Shown: positions 14,702 through 23,635, counted from the stretch's first letter. The stretch: 43,044 bases of DNA from Caballeronia glebae (GCF_001545035.1 NZ_FCOJ02000061.1:1-43044); one strand, 5' to 3'. Notes: generated by a model from the sequence alone, not told the origin. Numbers and translations: made by a program.

Positions 14702-16926
14702 GCACGCGCGAGCCGCTCGCGTTCACGCTGAAACGCTCGGGCGCGCGCTGGGCGCTCGGGCTCGCGATCGTCCTCGCGCTCGCGGGGCACGCTCTGTCGC
14801 GCTACGACATCCGTTTCATCGATTCGCTCGACGCGATGATCTACGACGCGAAAGTGCGTCTGTTCATGCCGCGCACGACCGACACGCGCATCGTGATTCT
14901 CGACATCGACGAGAAGAGCCTCGCCGAACTGGGCCGCTGGCCGTGGGATCGCGCGCGCATGGCGGCGCTCGTCGATACGCTGTTTTCGCGCGAGCGCATT
15001 GCGGTGCTCGGCTTCGACATGGTGTTCGCCCAAGCCGATGCAAGCTCGGGCCTTCCCGTGCTCGACGAACTCGCGCGCGGCGCGCTCGCGGACGACGCCG
15101 CTTACCGGCAAGCGCTCGATCGCCTCGCGCCGCGCCTCGACTACGACCAGCGCTTCGCCGATGCGCTCGCGGGCCATCCCGTCGTGCTCGGCTTCTACTT
15201 CTCGAATCGGGATGCGTCGAGCGGCGCGATTCCAGCGCCGCTGATGAGCGCGAGCGCGTTCGGCGCGCATCCGCTCACGCTCTTCGACTGGACGAGCTAC
15301 GGCGGCAATCTGCCCGTGCTGCAACAGGCCGCGAAGCGCGCGGGTTACTTCAATCCGGTGATCGATTTCGACGGCTCCGTGCGCCGCGTGCCGCTTGTCA
15401 CCGCGTTTCGCGACGGCGTGTACGGCGCGCTCTCGCTCGAAGTGATCCGCGCGCTTTTCGGCGACGCCTCGGTGACGCCGGTTTTCGACGACGCGGCCGA
15501 TCCGTCCGCCCCGCTCGCGGCACTCGCGCTCACGACGCCGCGCGGCACGCGCACCATTGCCGTCGATGCGAACGGCGCGGCGCTCGTGCCCTATCGCGGC
15601 GCGACCGGCAGCTTCCCGTATTACTCCATCGCCGACGTGCTCGCGCAACGCATTCCGGCGAACGCGCTCACGGGCAAGATCGCGCTCATCGGCACGACGG
15701 CGCCGGGCCTGATGGATCAGCGCACGACGCCTGTCGGCGAGGTCTATCCGGGCGTCGAGGTGAACGCGACGCTGATCGGCGGCATGCTCGACGGCACGAT
15801 CCGTTTCCGGCCGCCGTTCGCCCCGGCGTTGCAAGCGTCGCTCCTCGCGCTCGCCGGCCTCGCGATGATCTTCCTCTGGCCGTGGCGCTTTCCCGCCCGC
15901 GCGACGATGTTGAGCGCGGCGCTTTTCGCGATCGTCGTCGCGGCGGATCTCCTCGCGTTCGCGCGCCTCGGCTGGTCGATCCCGACGGCCTCGCTGCTGC
16001 TCGCCGTGCTCGCGCTCTACGTGCTCAACATGTCGTATGGCTATTTCGTCGAGGCGCGCGCGAAACGGCATTTCGCCACGTTGTTCGGGCAGTACGTGCC
16101 GCCCGAACTCGTCGAGGAGATGAGCCGTCATCCCGAGGACTACAGCATGGCGGGCCGGCGCGCCGAACTGACCGTGCTCTTCTGCGACGTGCTCGGCTTC
16201 ACCGCCATCGCCGAGACGCTCGAACCGGAAGCGCTCGCGCGCCTGATGAACGAGTATCTCGGCACGATGACCGAGGTGATCCGCGCGCATCGCGGCACGC
16301 TCGACAAGTACATCGGCGACGCGATCATGGGCTTCTGGGGCGCGCCCGTCGACGATCCGGAGCACGCGCGCAACGCGGTCGCGGCGGCGCTCGGCATGCG
16401 CGCGGCGCTCGTCGAACTGAATCGCACGCTCATGGCGCGCGGCTGGCCGACGCTATGGATCGGCATCGGTATAAATACCGGGCCGATGACGGTCGGCGAT
16501 ATGGGCTCGCACGTGCGCAAGGCCTATACCGTGATGGGCGATGCCGTGAACGTCGCGGCGCGGCTCGAAGGACTCACGCGGCTTTTCGATATCGACATCA
16601 TCGTTGGCGAGGCGACGCGCGAGCAGGTGAAAGACATCGTGTTTCGCGAGATCGATCGCGTGCGCGTGAAAGGACGCGTCGCGCCGATCGCGGTATTCGA
16701 GCCGCAGCCAACGCATGAACATGGCGATGCGCTCGCGCGCTGGCACGCGGCGCTCGCGCACTATCGCGCGCGCGAGTGGGACGAGGCGCAAACGCTACTC
16801 GCGACGCTCGCGGCGCAGTATCCTGAGCGACAGGTCTATGCGATGTACCGCAAGCGCATCGATGCGCTGCGCGGCGTCGCGTTGCCCGCGGACTGGGATT
16901 GCGTAAGCGAATTCGATGCGAAATAA
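14698..16926 (+). CDS. CHASE2-domain class III adenylate/guanylate cyclase
   Basis: This 742-residue membrane sensor enzyme has an N-terminal helix (about 18-34) and an extracytoplasmic CHASE2 domain (about 40-370; RIVILDIDEKSLAELGRWPW, FFGDP-like FNPVIDFDGSVRRVP, GKIALIGTTAPGLMD). Three membrane helices follow (about 380-450), then a cytoplasmic class III catalytic domain (about 485-665). Metal-binding D497 (LFCDVLGFTA) and D541 (IGDAIMGFWGAP) are present. So are the purine-selecting K537 and D615, which favour ATP, and the transition-state pair N618 and R622 (NVAARLEG). A TPR-like C-terminal tail (ARWHAALAHYRAREWDEA) follows. All key residues are intact, so it should be active, most likely making cAMP. 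Its stop lies 20 bp before a cyclic-nucleotide phosphodiesterase gene, and FecR and the TpsA/TpsB pair are upstream. Confidence 0.95.
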   Translation: MSTREPLAFTLKRSGARWALGLAIVLALAGHALSRYDIRFIDSLDAMIYDAKVRLFMPRTTDTRIVILDIDEKSLAELGRWPWDRARMAALVDTLFSRERIAVLGFDMVFAQADASSGLPVLDELARGALADDAAYRQALDRLAPRLDYDQRFADALAGHPVVLGFYFSNRDASSGAIPAPLMSASAFGAHPLTLFDWTSYGGNLPVLQQAAKRAGYFNPVIDFDGSVRRVPLVTAFRDGVYGALSLEVIRALFGDASVTPVFDDAADPSAPLAALALTTPRGTRTIAVDANGAALVPYRGATGSFPYYSIADVLAQRIPANALTGKIALIGTTAPGLMDQRTTPVGEVYPGVEVNATLIGGMLDGTIRFRPPFAPALQASLLALAGLAMIFLWPWRFPARATMLSAALFAIVVAADLLAFARLGWSIPTASLLLAVLALYVLNMSYGYFVEARAKRHFATLFGQYVPPELVEEMSRHPEDYSMAGRRAELTVLFCDVLGFTAIAETLEPEALARLMNEYLGTMTEVIRAHRGTLDKYIGDAIMGFWGAPVDDPEHARNAVAAALGMRAALVELNRTLMARGWPTLWIGIGINTGPMTVGDMGSHVRKAYTVMGDAVNVAARLEGLTRLFDIDIIVGEATREQVKDIVFREIDRVRVKGRVAPIAVFEPQPTHEHGDALARWHAALAHYRAREWDEAQTLLATLAAQYPERQVYAMYRKRIDALRGVALPADWDCVSEFDAK

Positions 16927-16946
16927 ACTCACCAGGCAAACGCATC

Positions 16947-17729
16947 ATGAACGTTCGGGTACTGGGCTGTAGCGGGGCCATCCGCAGCGGCGAAAATGCG
17001 GGCGAACCCGGCGGCACGACGGCGCTGCTCGTCGACGAAGACATCATGATCGATGCGGGCACGGGCGTTGCCGTGCTCACCGACGACGAACTCGCGCGCA
17101 TCGATCACGTGTTTCTCACGCATTCGCATCTGGATCACATCGCGTATCTGCCGCTCATGATCGACGCCGTGAGCGACGCGCGCGACACGCCGCTGACCGT
17201 CCACGCGAGCCGCGCGACGCTCGACATTCTTCAGGCGCATATCTTCAACAATCTGATCTGGCCGGACTTCACGCGCATTCCTTCGCCCGATGCGCCGGGC
17301 GTGCGTTTCGAAGCACTGGAAGTCGGCGAGTGCTTCGCGCTGAACGGGCGCACCGTGACGGCATTGCCCGCGCGACATTCGGTGCCCTCGATGGGCATTG
17401 CGGTATCGAGCGCAGAAGCGTGCCTCGCGTTCAGTGGCGATACGACGAGCAATCCCGATTTCTGGGCCGCGGTTTGCGCTTTGCCCGGACTGCGTTACGT
17501 GATCGTCGAGACCGCGTATCCCGATGCGCAAATCGCATTGGCGCATGCGGCGCATCACTATTGCCCGAGACTTATCGCCGACGATCTGCGCGGCATGCCG
17601 ATGAAAGCGGAGTTGCTGATTTCGCACCTGAAACCGCCGCACGGCGCGCTGATCCTGGAGGAACTGCGCGCCGCGCTTCCGGATGTTTCGCTGCGCGCGT
17701 TGCGGGCCGGCGAAGTGCTGACGTTGTGA
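16947..17729 (+). CDS. Class-II-type 3',5'-cyclic-nucleotide phosphodiesterase, metallo-beta-lactamase fold
   Basis: This 260-residue soluble protein has a metallo-beta-lactamase-fold metal site: H59-S-H61-L-D63-H64, a following His (ARHSVPSMGIAV), the bridging Asp in FSGDTTSNPDFW and a late His (ISHLKPPHG). The opening MNVRVLGCSGAIRSGENAG and overall length fit the bacterial relatives of class-II cAMP phosphodiesterases rather than beta-lactamases or glyoxalases. The conserved MNVRVLG start lies 20 bp after the cyclase stop; an earlier in-frame start at 16899 would overlap the cyclase. Placement directly behind a cyclase supports breakdown of the nucleotide that the cyclase makes. RNase Z-like or other hydrolase activity remains possible. 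Confidence 0.88.
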   Translation: MNVRVLGCSGAIRSGENAGEPGGTTALLVDEDIMIDAGTGVAVLTDDELARIDHVFLTHSHLDHIAYLPLMIDAVSDARDTPLTVHASRATLDILQAHIFNNLIWPDFTRIPSPDAPGVRFEALEVGECFALNGRTVTALPARHSVPSMGIAVSSAEACLAFSGDTTSNPDFWAAVCALPGLRYVIVETAYPDAQIALAHAAHHYCPRLIADDLRGMPMKAELLISHLKPPHGALILEELRAALPDVSLRALRAGEVLTL

Positions 17730-17771
17730 TTCCGCGCCGATAGTTGCATCGCTAATCATTTGCCTCGAAGC

Positions 17772-18821
17772 TCAACGCGAGCCCGCTGCCGTGCGTCGTC
17801 CGATGGCGCGCACGTTGTCGTTGATCGGCGTGACGTTCGGCGGTGTCGATGAAACCGCGGCCGGCAGCAAATTGCCTCGCACGATCGCCCGCAGCGTTCC
17901 CGCGATCATGAGACCGATCACCACGTTCGCCACGGCAAACGCTATCGGCGCGATCCACGTCATCGGTCCCGTCGCTCCGCGTTCGACCATGCGGATCGCC
18001 ATGGTCGGCAATGCGGCTGCGCCGAAGCTGAACGCCCAGTACGAAGGCGTGAATGCGCGCTGACGAATCCACGGCACGAGGCGCGCCAGCATCAGCGCCT
18101 GATAGAGGCCATAACCGAGCAGCATGTAAGCGAACATGTCCGGCACGCCATGCGTGATCGCGAGATACGACACGCCTCCGACAACCGGCGGCGCAAGCTG
18201 GATGCCGAGGCTCGGGCGCAATGCCTCGGGCAGCGGCTCATGCGCGCCGGCCCGATGCAGCACGATCGATTCGATCGCGAGCCACGAGAACACGCCCGCG
18301 CCGAACAACAACATGCCGATTTGCGTGAAACCCAGTCCGGCCGCCGCCGTTGCCGCGACGAAGCTCGGCGCGACCGTCGGCAGATAGATGGCGGGCGTGG
18401 TCAGTTCGGGCTGGCGGCCGCCTTGCCAGAATCGCCCTTGCAGATACGCGCCGAGTGCGAGCGAACTCGCGACGCCGATCGCGAAGAGCGCGATTGCGAG
18501 TGGCCGCGAATAAGCTTGCACGGCCTGCGCGGCGAGCATCGTCGATACCGGCACGAGCGCCGCGAACGAAGACTGCACCGGATGACGCATCTCCGCGATG
18601 GCCGCATCGCGTTCGACGAGCCACTTGCGCCCGTATGCGACGAGAACCGCGAACCAGACGACGAGCGCACCCGTCGTCAGCAGCACGGGCACCGCATCGG
18701 GAATGGTCCACACGCGAGCTGCCGCGCGCCATGCACCCGCGAGCGCGAGCGAACCGACAGCGATGCCGAAGAACGCGACCGGCATCGGCGCGCGATTGTT
18801 CGTACCAATGTTGCTGTTCAT
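17772..18821 (-). CDS. tehA: TehA/TDT-family (SLAC1-type) transporter or anion channel
   Basis: This 349-residue membrane protein has about ten hydrophobic helices and matches the tellurite-resistance/dicarboxylate transporter family (PVAFFGIAVGSLALAGAWRA at the start, FSWLAIESIVLHR, SYWAFSFGAAALPTMAIRM near the end). The E. coli relative TehA is an anion-channel homologue linked to tellurite resistance when overexpressed. There is no tehB methyltransferase gene nearby, so a role in tellurite resistance is not supported by context. The ATG at 18821 has GGAGATG just upstream. The gene is convergent with the phosphodiesterase gene and has a 127-bp upstream gap to a small hypothetical gene on the same strand. 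Confidence 0.92.
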   Translation of the reverse strand: MNSNIGTNNRAPMPVAFFGIAVGSLALAGAWRAAARVWTIPDAVPVLLTTGALVVWFAVLVAYGRKWLVERDAAIAEMRHPVQSSFAALVPVSTMLAAQAVQAYSRPLAIALFAIGVASSLALGAYLQGRFWQGGRQPELTTPAIYLPTVAPSFVAATAAAGLGFTQIGMLLFGAGVFSWLAIESIVLHRAGAHEPLPEALRPSLGIQLAPPVVGGVSYLAITHGVPDMFAYMLLGYGLYQALMLARLVPWIRQRAFTPSYWAFSFGAAALPTMAIRMVERGATGPMTWIAPIAFAVANVVIGLMIAGTLRAIVRGNLLPAAVSSTPPNVTPINDNVRAIGRRTAAGSR

Positions 18822-18948
18822 TGCTCATCTCCTTCGATTGCGTCGGAAGCGCGGTTGCGCTCTCGTTGCGTCGTTGGAGAAAGCTTAGTGGCGCAGGCCT
18901 TCCGCGCGAATGTCGCGGCGTCTCGTTACGCTGCTCGCGCGTCTCAAA

Positions 18949-19218
18949 TCAGTCGCCGCCGCGCAGCTTCACCGCGATATCGTGCCAGTCCTGCACCGCG
19001 TGTTTCAGTTCGCGGCACAGTCTCGGGTCGAGCACATGGAGACGTGACCACAGGTTATCGAGCGTTTTCTCGCGGACTTCGTATACGGCGACCGCCGCGA
19101 GTTTGCTTACGCCCGACAGACGCGCCTCGGCATCGACGCACTCCATGTAAAGATGCGCGACATGCGGATCGGCAAGCTCGACGGGACGCAGATGAACAGC
19201 GGTGAAGCGTGACTTCAT
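18949..19218 (-). CDS. Small hypothetical soluble protein
   Basis: This 89-residue protein is not recognised. It has no signal peptide or membrane segment and is predicted largely helical. It has conserved-looking polar segments (MKSRFTAVHLRPVELADPHV, KLAAVAVYEVREKTLDNLWS, LCRELKHAVQDWHDIAVKL). The start has GGGGAAA about seven bases upstream. Codon use resembles the neighbours. It sits between tehA and the alpha/beta hydrolase gene on the same strand, with gaps over 120 bp on both sides, so it is probably transcribed on its own. Confidence 0.72.
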   Translation of the reverse strand: MKSRFTAVHLRPVELADPHVAHLYMECVDAEARLSGVSKLAAVAVYEVREKTLDNLWSRLHVLDPRLCRELKHAVQDWHDIAVKLRGGD

Positions 19219-19373
19219 GATGGTTTCCCCGGCTCTCTTTTGTTATCGGCGTGCGTTTTCGCATCGCGACTGCGCGCAGTATGAAGGCCGTGCAAATACC
19301 CTGACAAGTCGAAACGTCCGCGCTTCGTGCGCCATGAGTCAGCAAACGTTTTCGGCGTGGCGCGAGGCGCGAT

Positions 19374-20348
19374 TCACTTCGATACGAATGCTTCGATGTG
19401 CCGCGCGAGCGCGATCGGATACTGGTACATCAGCGCGTGTCCCGCGTTTGCGACCACATCGAGTTTCGCGCGCGGAATCATCTGTTCGAGATGGCGCGCG
19501 TTGGCATCGGCGAGAACATCGTCGTTCGCGCCCGCGACGATCAACGTGCGCACGGGCGAGCGGCGCAAGGCGTCGGCGGCCGAGGCGTTGGCGAACCACT
19601 GCGTCATCGCCCGGTCCTGCTGTTGAGCCACCGCGTCGGACACCGGCCGGCCCGTGTAGCCGCGCGGCGCGAACATGTCGCCGATAAAGCACTTCGACGC
19701 ATCCGCGACGGCATTGGCGGGAAAGAGCGCGCTCATGATCTTCGGGAACGCATCCGCGCCCGAACTCGACAGCACGTGCTGCATTGCGGGCGTGAGCGGC
19801 ACGGCTTCCGGTCCGGGCGGCGCGGTCGCGATCAGCGTGAGCGATGCGACCTGCTCGCGTGCATCCAGCGCGAGCCGTTGCGCGATCATGCCGCCCATCG
19901 ACCAGCCGATAACGTCCGCGCGAGAAAGCTTCAGGCCCGCGAGAACATCGGCGGCATCGGCGGCCATGTCGCGCATGTCGTAGTCGGGGCCGTAACGCCC
20001 TTCGACCGCCGTCGAACGCCCGACGCCGCGATTGTCGAACACGATGACCTCATGATGCTTCGCGAGCTCGCCGAGAAAGTACGCGTTCCATTCGCCGAGC
20101 GTCGCGCGATAACCGGTGATGAGCAGAAGCGGCGTTCCGTGCCCGAAGCGCGCGTAGCCGATCGGCCCGTTCCTGCCTTGCAGCGTTTTCACATGCACGG
20201 CGGCGTTGTGGTCGGGCCGCGTGGTCTGCAAACCGCAGAGCTGGTTCTGGCCGAAGGACACATCGTCGGCGAATGCGAACGATGCAATCGACAACAGCGC
20301 GACGGCCACGCACGACGACACGGCGCGAACGAGCAATGTGGGTTTCAT
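19374..20348 (-). CDS. Exported alpha/beta hydrolase
   Basis: This 324-residue protein has an N-terminal signal peptide (about 1-28, ending FAFADD) and an alpha/beta-hydrolase fold. The nucleophile is S150 in GWSMGG, the acid is D276 or D277 in VAGANDDVLAD, and the base is H304 in NAGHALMY. The oxyanion-hole region is LLLITGYRATLGEW. Fold landmarks VIVFDNRGVGRST and PVRTLIVAG are also present. It is therefore a periplasmic or secreted esterase, lipase or haloperoxidase-like enzyme; the substrate is unknown. The start is the ATG at 20348 with GGAG upstream; a TTG three bases earlier is less likely. A small lipoprotein gene is divergent 131 bp away. Confidence 0.92.
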   Translation of the reverse strand: MKPTLLVRAVSSCVAVALLSIASFAFADDVSFGQNQLCGLQTTRPDHNAAVHVKTLQGRNGPIGYARFGHGTPLLLITGYRATLGEWNAYFLGELAKHHEVIVFDNRGVGRSTAVEGRYGPDYDMRDMAADAADVLAGLKLSRADVIGWSMGGMIAQRLALDAREQVASLTLIATAPPGPEAVPLTPAMQHVLSSSGADAFPKIMSALFPANAVADASKCFIGDMFAPRGYTGRPVSDAVAQQQDRAMTQWFANASAADALRRSPVRTLIVAGANDDVLADANARHLEQMIPRAKLDVVANAGHALMYQYPIALARHIEAFVSK

Positions 20349-20479
20349 CAAGGCTCCGGGGCGAATCTCGGCGAAGGTTCGTGTGGAAGAAAAAACACGA
20401 TGCGCCGACGACAGCGAGGAATAATAGGCGGCGGATCGTGCGCCTTCAACAAGAGCTTAAGAACAAGGAGTTCAAGCAA

Positions 20480-20803
20480 ATGAATCGAGTCTTCCGTTCA
20501 TGCCTTCTTCCCGTCGCCGCTGCATTCGCGCTTGCCGCGTGCAGCACGCCCGTCGAGTTTTCGGCGAGCGCCAATCCGCCCTCGTGGAACAATGACGGCG
20601 ACGCCGATTTCAGCGGTATGGACAATTCGATGTCCGCGTGCAAGGCCACCGCGAAACAGGCCGGCGCGGGCCGTTGCACGCAGGTGCGCGCTTACGAGGC
20701 GTGCATGAAGGACAAGGGATACATCACCGTGCTCGGGCCGGAAAATCCGCCGAACTGCGGCCAGCCCGAATGGGAACAGGCCGCGCGCAAATGGCTGAAA
20801 TGA
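20480..20803 (+). CDS. Small cysteine-containing lipoprotein
   Basis: This 107-residue protein has a lipoprotein signal peptide with lipobox LAAC (C21), preceded by an AAGGAG site. The mature part contains four further cysteines (MSACKAT, GRCTQV, EACMKDKGY, PPNCGQPEW), likely forming disulfides. The EACMKDKGY motif is frequent in small proteobacterial lipoproteins with no known function. It is expected in the outer or inner membrane facing the periplasm. The stop is 7 bp from the convergent NCS1 permease gene. Confidence 0.85.
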   Translation: MNRVFRSCLLPVAAAFALAACSTPVEFSASANPPSWNNDGDADFSGMDNSMSACKATAKQAGAGRCTQVRAYEACMKDKGYITVLGPENPPNCGQPEWEQAARKWLK

Positions 20804-20810
20804 CGCCGCG

Positions 20811-22292
20811 TTATTTTCGGTTCGCCATGCGCATGAACACGACGTAAAGCAGCGCGCCCACCGCCGCGCCGATCAGCCAGCCGAGATTGTTCGGCGGCAG
20901 GAGCTTGAGCATTTGCGTCGACAGTTCCCAGCCGACCGAGATCGCGCCCGAGACAAGCAGCGCCGCGAGCCCGACCTTGTTCCAGCCGCCGTCGTAGTAG
21001 AAGCGTCCGCCGGGCTGCATCGAATAAAGCTCGGCGGTTCGCACCTGCTGGCGCTTCACGAGGTAATAGTCGGACATCATCACGCCGTACATCGGCGCGA
21101 GCACCGCGCCGAACACGGACACGAAAATCGTGATCGCCTTCGGGCTGTCGACGAAGATCCACGGGCACACGAGCACCGCGAGTATCGACGCGATCAGGCC
21201 GCCCTTCTTGAAGTCCACGTGCTTCGGAAAGAGATTGGCGATGTCGTATGCGGGCGACACGAAATTCGCGACGATATTGATGCCCATCGTCGCGATGACG
21301 AACGTGATGCTGCCGATCGCCACCCACACCTTGTTCTCGATGCGCGAGACGATCTCGACCGGGTCCATGATCATCGTGCCGAACACCTTCTCGCTGCCCG
21401 CCGTGACGATCACGGTGATGATTGCAAACGCAACGAAATTGAACGGCAGCCCGAGGAAATTGCCGATCTTCATCTGCCGCTCGCTTTTCGCGAAGCGCGA
21501 GAAGTCGCCGAAGTTCAGCAGCAGCGCGGCGAAGTAGCTCACAACCAGCAGCGTCGCGTTGACCATCGCGTGCAGTTGCTCGTCGCCGCTCAGCACCTTG
21601 CCCGAGAGCGTGAGATTCAGGCTGCCGAGGCCCGCGCGATAGAGAATCCATCCCATCAGCACGAACATCACGACATACACGGCCGGCCCGCAAAAGTCGA
21701 TGAACTTGCGGATGATCTCCATGCCGCGCTGAAAGATGATGAGCTGCAGAAGCCACATGAAAAGAAAGCTCACCCAGCCGAGCATGTCGAGCCTGAGAAA
21801 GCTCGTGTCGCGCCATGCGGCGACGGACGGCACGAACAGCAGCAGCAACGTCGCGACGGCCTTCGACGCGAAATACGTCTGCACGCCGTACCACACGATG
21901 CCGACCACGCCGCGAATCAGCGCGGCGAGATTCGCGCCCATCACGCCCATCGAGACGCGCGCCATCACCGGAAACGGAATGCCGTGTCTCAGGCTCGGCT
22001 TGCCGACCCAGTTCATCAGCACATACACGATCAGAATCCCGATGGTCAGCGCGAGCAGCACCTGCCAGCCCGAGATGCCGAGCAGAAAGAGGCTCGCCGC
22101 GAAGGTATAGCCGCCGACGCTGTGCACGTCCGACATCCACATCGCGAAGATGCTGTAACCGTTCCAGGTGCGTTTCGCGCGCGGCACGGGCGCGAGGTCG
22201 TGGTTGTAGAGGCGCTCGTCGGCGTTGACGATTTCGGCGTCGGCGCCGAGGGCGGCGGCGTCGGCGGCGGAGCTTGCGTGGGATGCGGCCAT
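20811..22292 (-). CDS. NCS1-family nucleobase/allantoin-type permease
   Basis: This 493-residue protein with about twelve membrane helices matches the nucleobase:cation symporter-1 family. After a soluble N-terminus (ERLYNHDLAPVPRAKRTW) comes the family block NGYSIFAMWMSDVHSVGGY, then KPSLRHGIPFPVMARVSMG and SPAYDIANLFPKHVDFKKGG. Members import uracil, cytosine, purines, allantoin, hydantoins or thiamine precursors with Na+ or H+. The DLAPVP motif recalls uracil/allantoin types. Specificity is not resolvable here, and no catabolic genes are adjacent. GGAGATAAGG precedes the ATG at 22292. The N-terminal 20 residues are Ala-rich and may be variable. Confidence 0.93.
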   Translation of the reverse strand: MAASHASSAADAAALGADAEIVNADERLYNHDLAPVPRAKRTWNGYSIFAMWMSDVHSVGGYTFAASLFLLGISGWQVLLALTIGILIVYVLMNWVGKPSLRHGIPFPVMARVSMGVMGANLAALIRGVVGIVWYGVQTYFASKAVATLLLLFVPSVAAWRDTSFLRLDMLGWVSFLFMWLLQLIIFQRGMEIIRKFIDFCGPAVYVVMFVLMGWILYRAGLGSLNLTLSGKVLSGDEQLHAMVNATLLVVSYFAALLLNFGDFSRFAKSERQMKIGNFLGLPFNFVAFAIITVIVTAGSEKVFGTMIMDPVEIVSRIENKVWVAIGSITFVIATMGINIVANFVSPAYDIANLFPKHVDFKKGGLIASILAVLVCPWIFVDSPKAITIFVSVFGAVLAPMYGVMMSDYYLVKRQQVRTAELYSMQPGGRFYYDGGWNKVGLAALLVSGAISVGWELSTQMLKLLPPNNLGWLIGAAVGALLYVVFMRMANRK

Positions 22293-22430
22293 GATGTCCT
22301 TATCTCCAGTGCTTTCGACGGGCTCGTGTTATGTACCTAGATTAATCCATCAAAAAGCGAAGGTGAAACCGCATCCGCGCTGCGCCGCGGCACGTTAAAG
22401 TCCGGCCGTGCGCTTGCCGTTATGTGGAGC

Positions 22431-22631
22431 ATGAGAAAAAAACGCCTTGACTCCCGCGACATGAACAACGCCTTCGCCGCTGCTGCCGAGGCGCTCGCGC
22501 TCTTCTGCCGATTGCGCCAGCTCGATGCCACCGAATTGCCCGCTTGCGAGGTCGATGTCCTGCTCGATCTCGCGTTCGAGGAAGCCGCGCAGCAGGCCGC
22601 CGCCCGACGCGAGGCACGCCGGCTAGGTTGA
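22431..22631 (+). CDS. Small helical hypothetical protein
   Basis: This 66-residue protein (MRKKRLDSRDMNNAFAAAAE at the start) is not recognised. It is predicted all-helical, with alternating Ala and charged residues (AFEEAAQQAAARREARRLG), like a small coiled protein. Starts are possible at 22422, 22431 or 22461. GGAG lies almost directly before 22431, which is too close, so the internal ATG at 22461 may be used. It is divergent from the NCS1 gene and 92 bp upstream of the YihY-family gene. Whether it is translated is uncertain, because opposite-strand frames are also open here. Confidence 0.45.
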   Translation: MRKKRLDSRDMNNAFAAAAEALALFCRLRQLDATELPACEVDVLLDLAFEEAAQQAAARREARRLG

Positions 22632-22723
22632 AGCGCTTCGGACCTTCGCCACGGGTGCGGATCTTGCTCATCCAGCATCTTGTTCGTCGAAAAGGATGGC
22701 CAGCGTTTCGCCGCGGAGGTCCC

Positions 22724-23635
22724 ATGTCGAAGATTCTCGGCCCCGTGCTGGGCCCGCAGGTGAGAAGCGTCGCGCGTCATCCGTTCGGCTTCGCGATGCG
22801 CACGATCAAGGCGTTTCGCGCCAATCAGGGTCTGCTGCTCGCGGGCGCGGTCGCATATTACGCGCTGCTCTCCATCGTTCCGCTGCTGATCCTTATCGTG
22901 ATCGTGCTGTCGAAATTCGTCGGACAGCAGCAATTGCTCGACACGCTCGGGCATCTGCTCGAATGGCTCGTGCCGGGTCAGGCGCACGCGGTCGTGAGCG
23001 AACTCGCGAATTTCCTTGCGCATCGCGCGGTGCTCGGCTGGCTTCTGCTCGTCACGATGATCTTTTTCAGCTCGCTCGCCTTCACGGTGCTGGAGAACGC
23101 GATGTCGGTGATCTTCGTGCATCGCGTCGCGGTCAGGCGGCGGCATTTTCTGCTCTCGGCGCTCCTGCCGTACTGCTACATCCTGTTTCTCGGCGTCGGC
23201 ATGCTGATCGTCACGCTCGTGTCGAACGGCCTGCAGGCGATGGGCAGCAACAGCGTCGATCTACTCGGCGTCGAGGTGTCGCTCAGGGGCGTGTCGCGGC
23301 TTCTGCTGTATCTGCTCGGCGTCGCGGGGGAGATCTTCGTGCTCACGTCGATCTATCTGGTGATGCCCGTCGGCAGGCCCTCGCTGCGGCTCGCGCTGCT
23401 CGGCAGCGTGACGGCGGCCGTGCTCTGGGAAATCACGCGGCACGTGCTCGTGTGGTACTTCGCGACGCTCTCGCAGGTGAGCGTCGTATATGGATCGCTG
23501 ACGACGTCGATCGTCGTGCTGTTCAGCCTCGAAGCGCTCGCGACGCTGCTGCTGTTCGGCGCGCAGGTGATCTCCGAATTCGAGCGCTTCGGTGCCGACG
23601 CCGATGCGCCGCCGCGCCCCTTCACCACGGATTGA
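22724..23635 (+). CDS. YihY/UPF0761-family inner-membrane protein
   Basis: This 303-residue protein has six hydrophobic segments and the YihY/virulence-factor BrkB family pattern: LLLAGAVAYYALLSIVPLLI in helix 1, FFSSLAFTVLENAMSVIF, and YGSLTTSIVVLFSLEALATL near the end. The family was once misnamed as RNase BN; its members are membrane proteins of unknown transport or envelope function. GGAGGT is directly upstream of the ATG at 22724. The in-frame extension upstream to 22544 overlaps the small helical gene and is rejected. The EamA gene follows by 66 bp on the same strand. Confidence 0.92.
   Translation: MSKILGPVLGPQVRSVARHPFGFAMRTIKAFRANQGLLLAGAVAYYALLSIVPLLILIVIVLSKFVGQQQLLDTLGHLLEWLVPGQAHAVVSELANFLAHRAVLGWLLLVTMIFFSSLAFTVLENAMSVIFVHRVAVRRRHFLLSALLPYCYILFLGVGMLIVTLVSNGLQAMGSNSVDLLGVEVSLRGVSRLLLYLLGVAGEIFVLTSIYLVMPVGRPSLRLALLGSVTAAVLWEITRHVLVWYFATLSQVSVVYGSLTTSIVVLFSLEALATLLLFGAQVISEFERFGADADAPPRPFTTD

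Noticed and set aside
14569..16365. 598-codon minus-strand open frame
   Set aside because: Arg/Glu/His-rich composition typical of antisense reading in high-GC DNA; it lies opposite the clearly real CHASE2 cyclase.
17772..18821. Tellurite-resistance operon
   Set aside because: Only a TehA-type gene is present; there is no tehB methyltransferase or ter gene nearby, so the function is left as general transport.
22337..23146. Minus-strand open frame of 269 codons
   Set aside because: It runs opposite the YihY-family gene, which has a strong ribosome-binding site and typical membrane helices.
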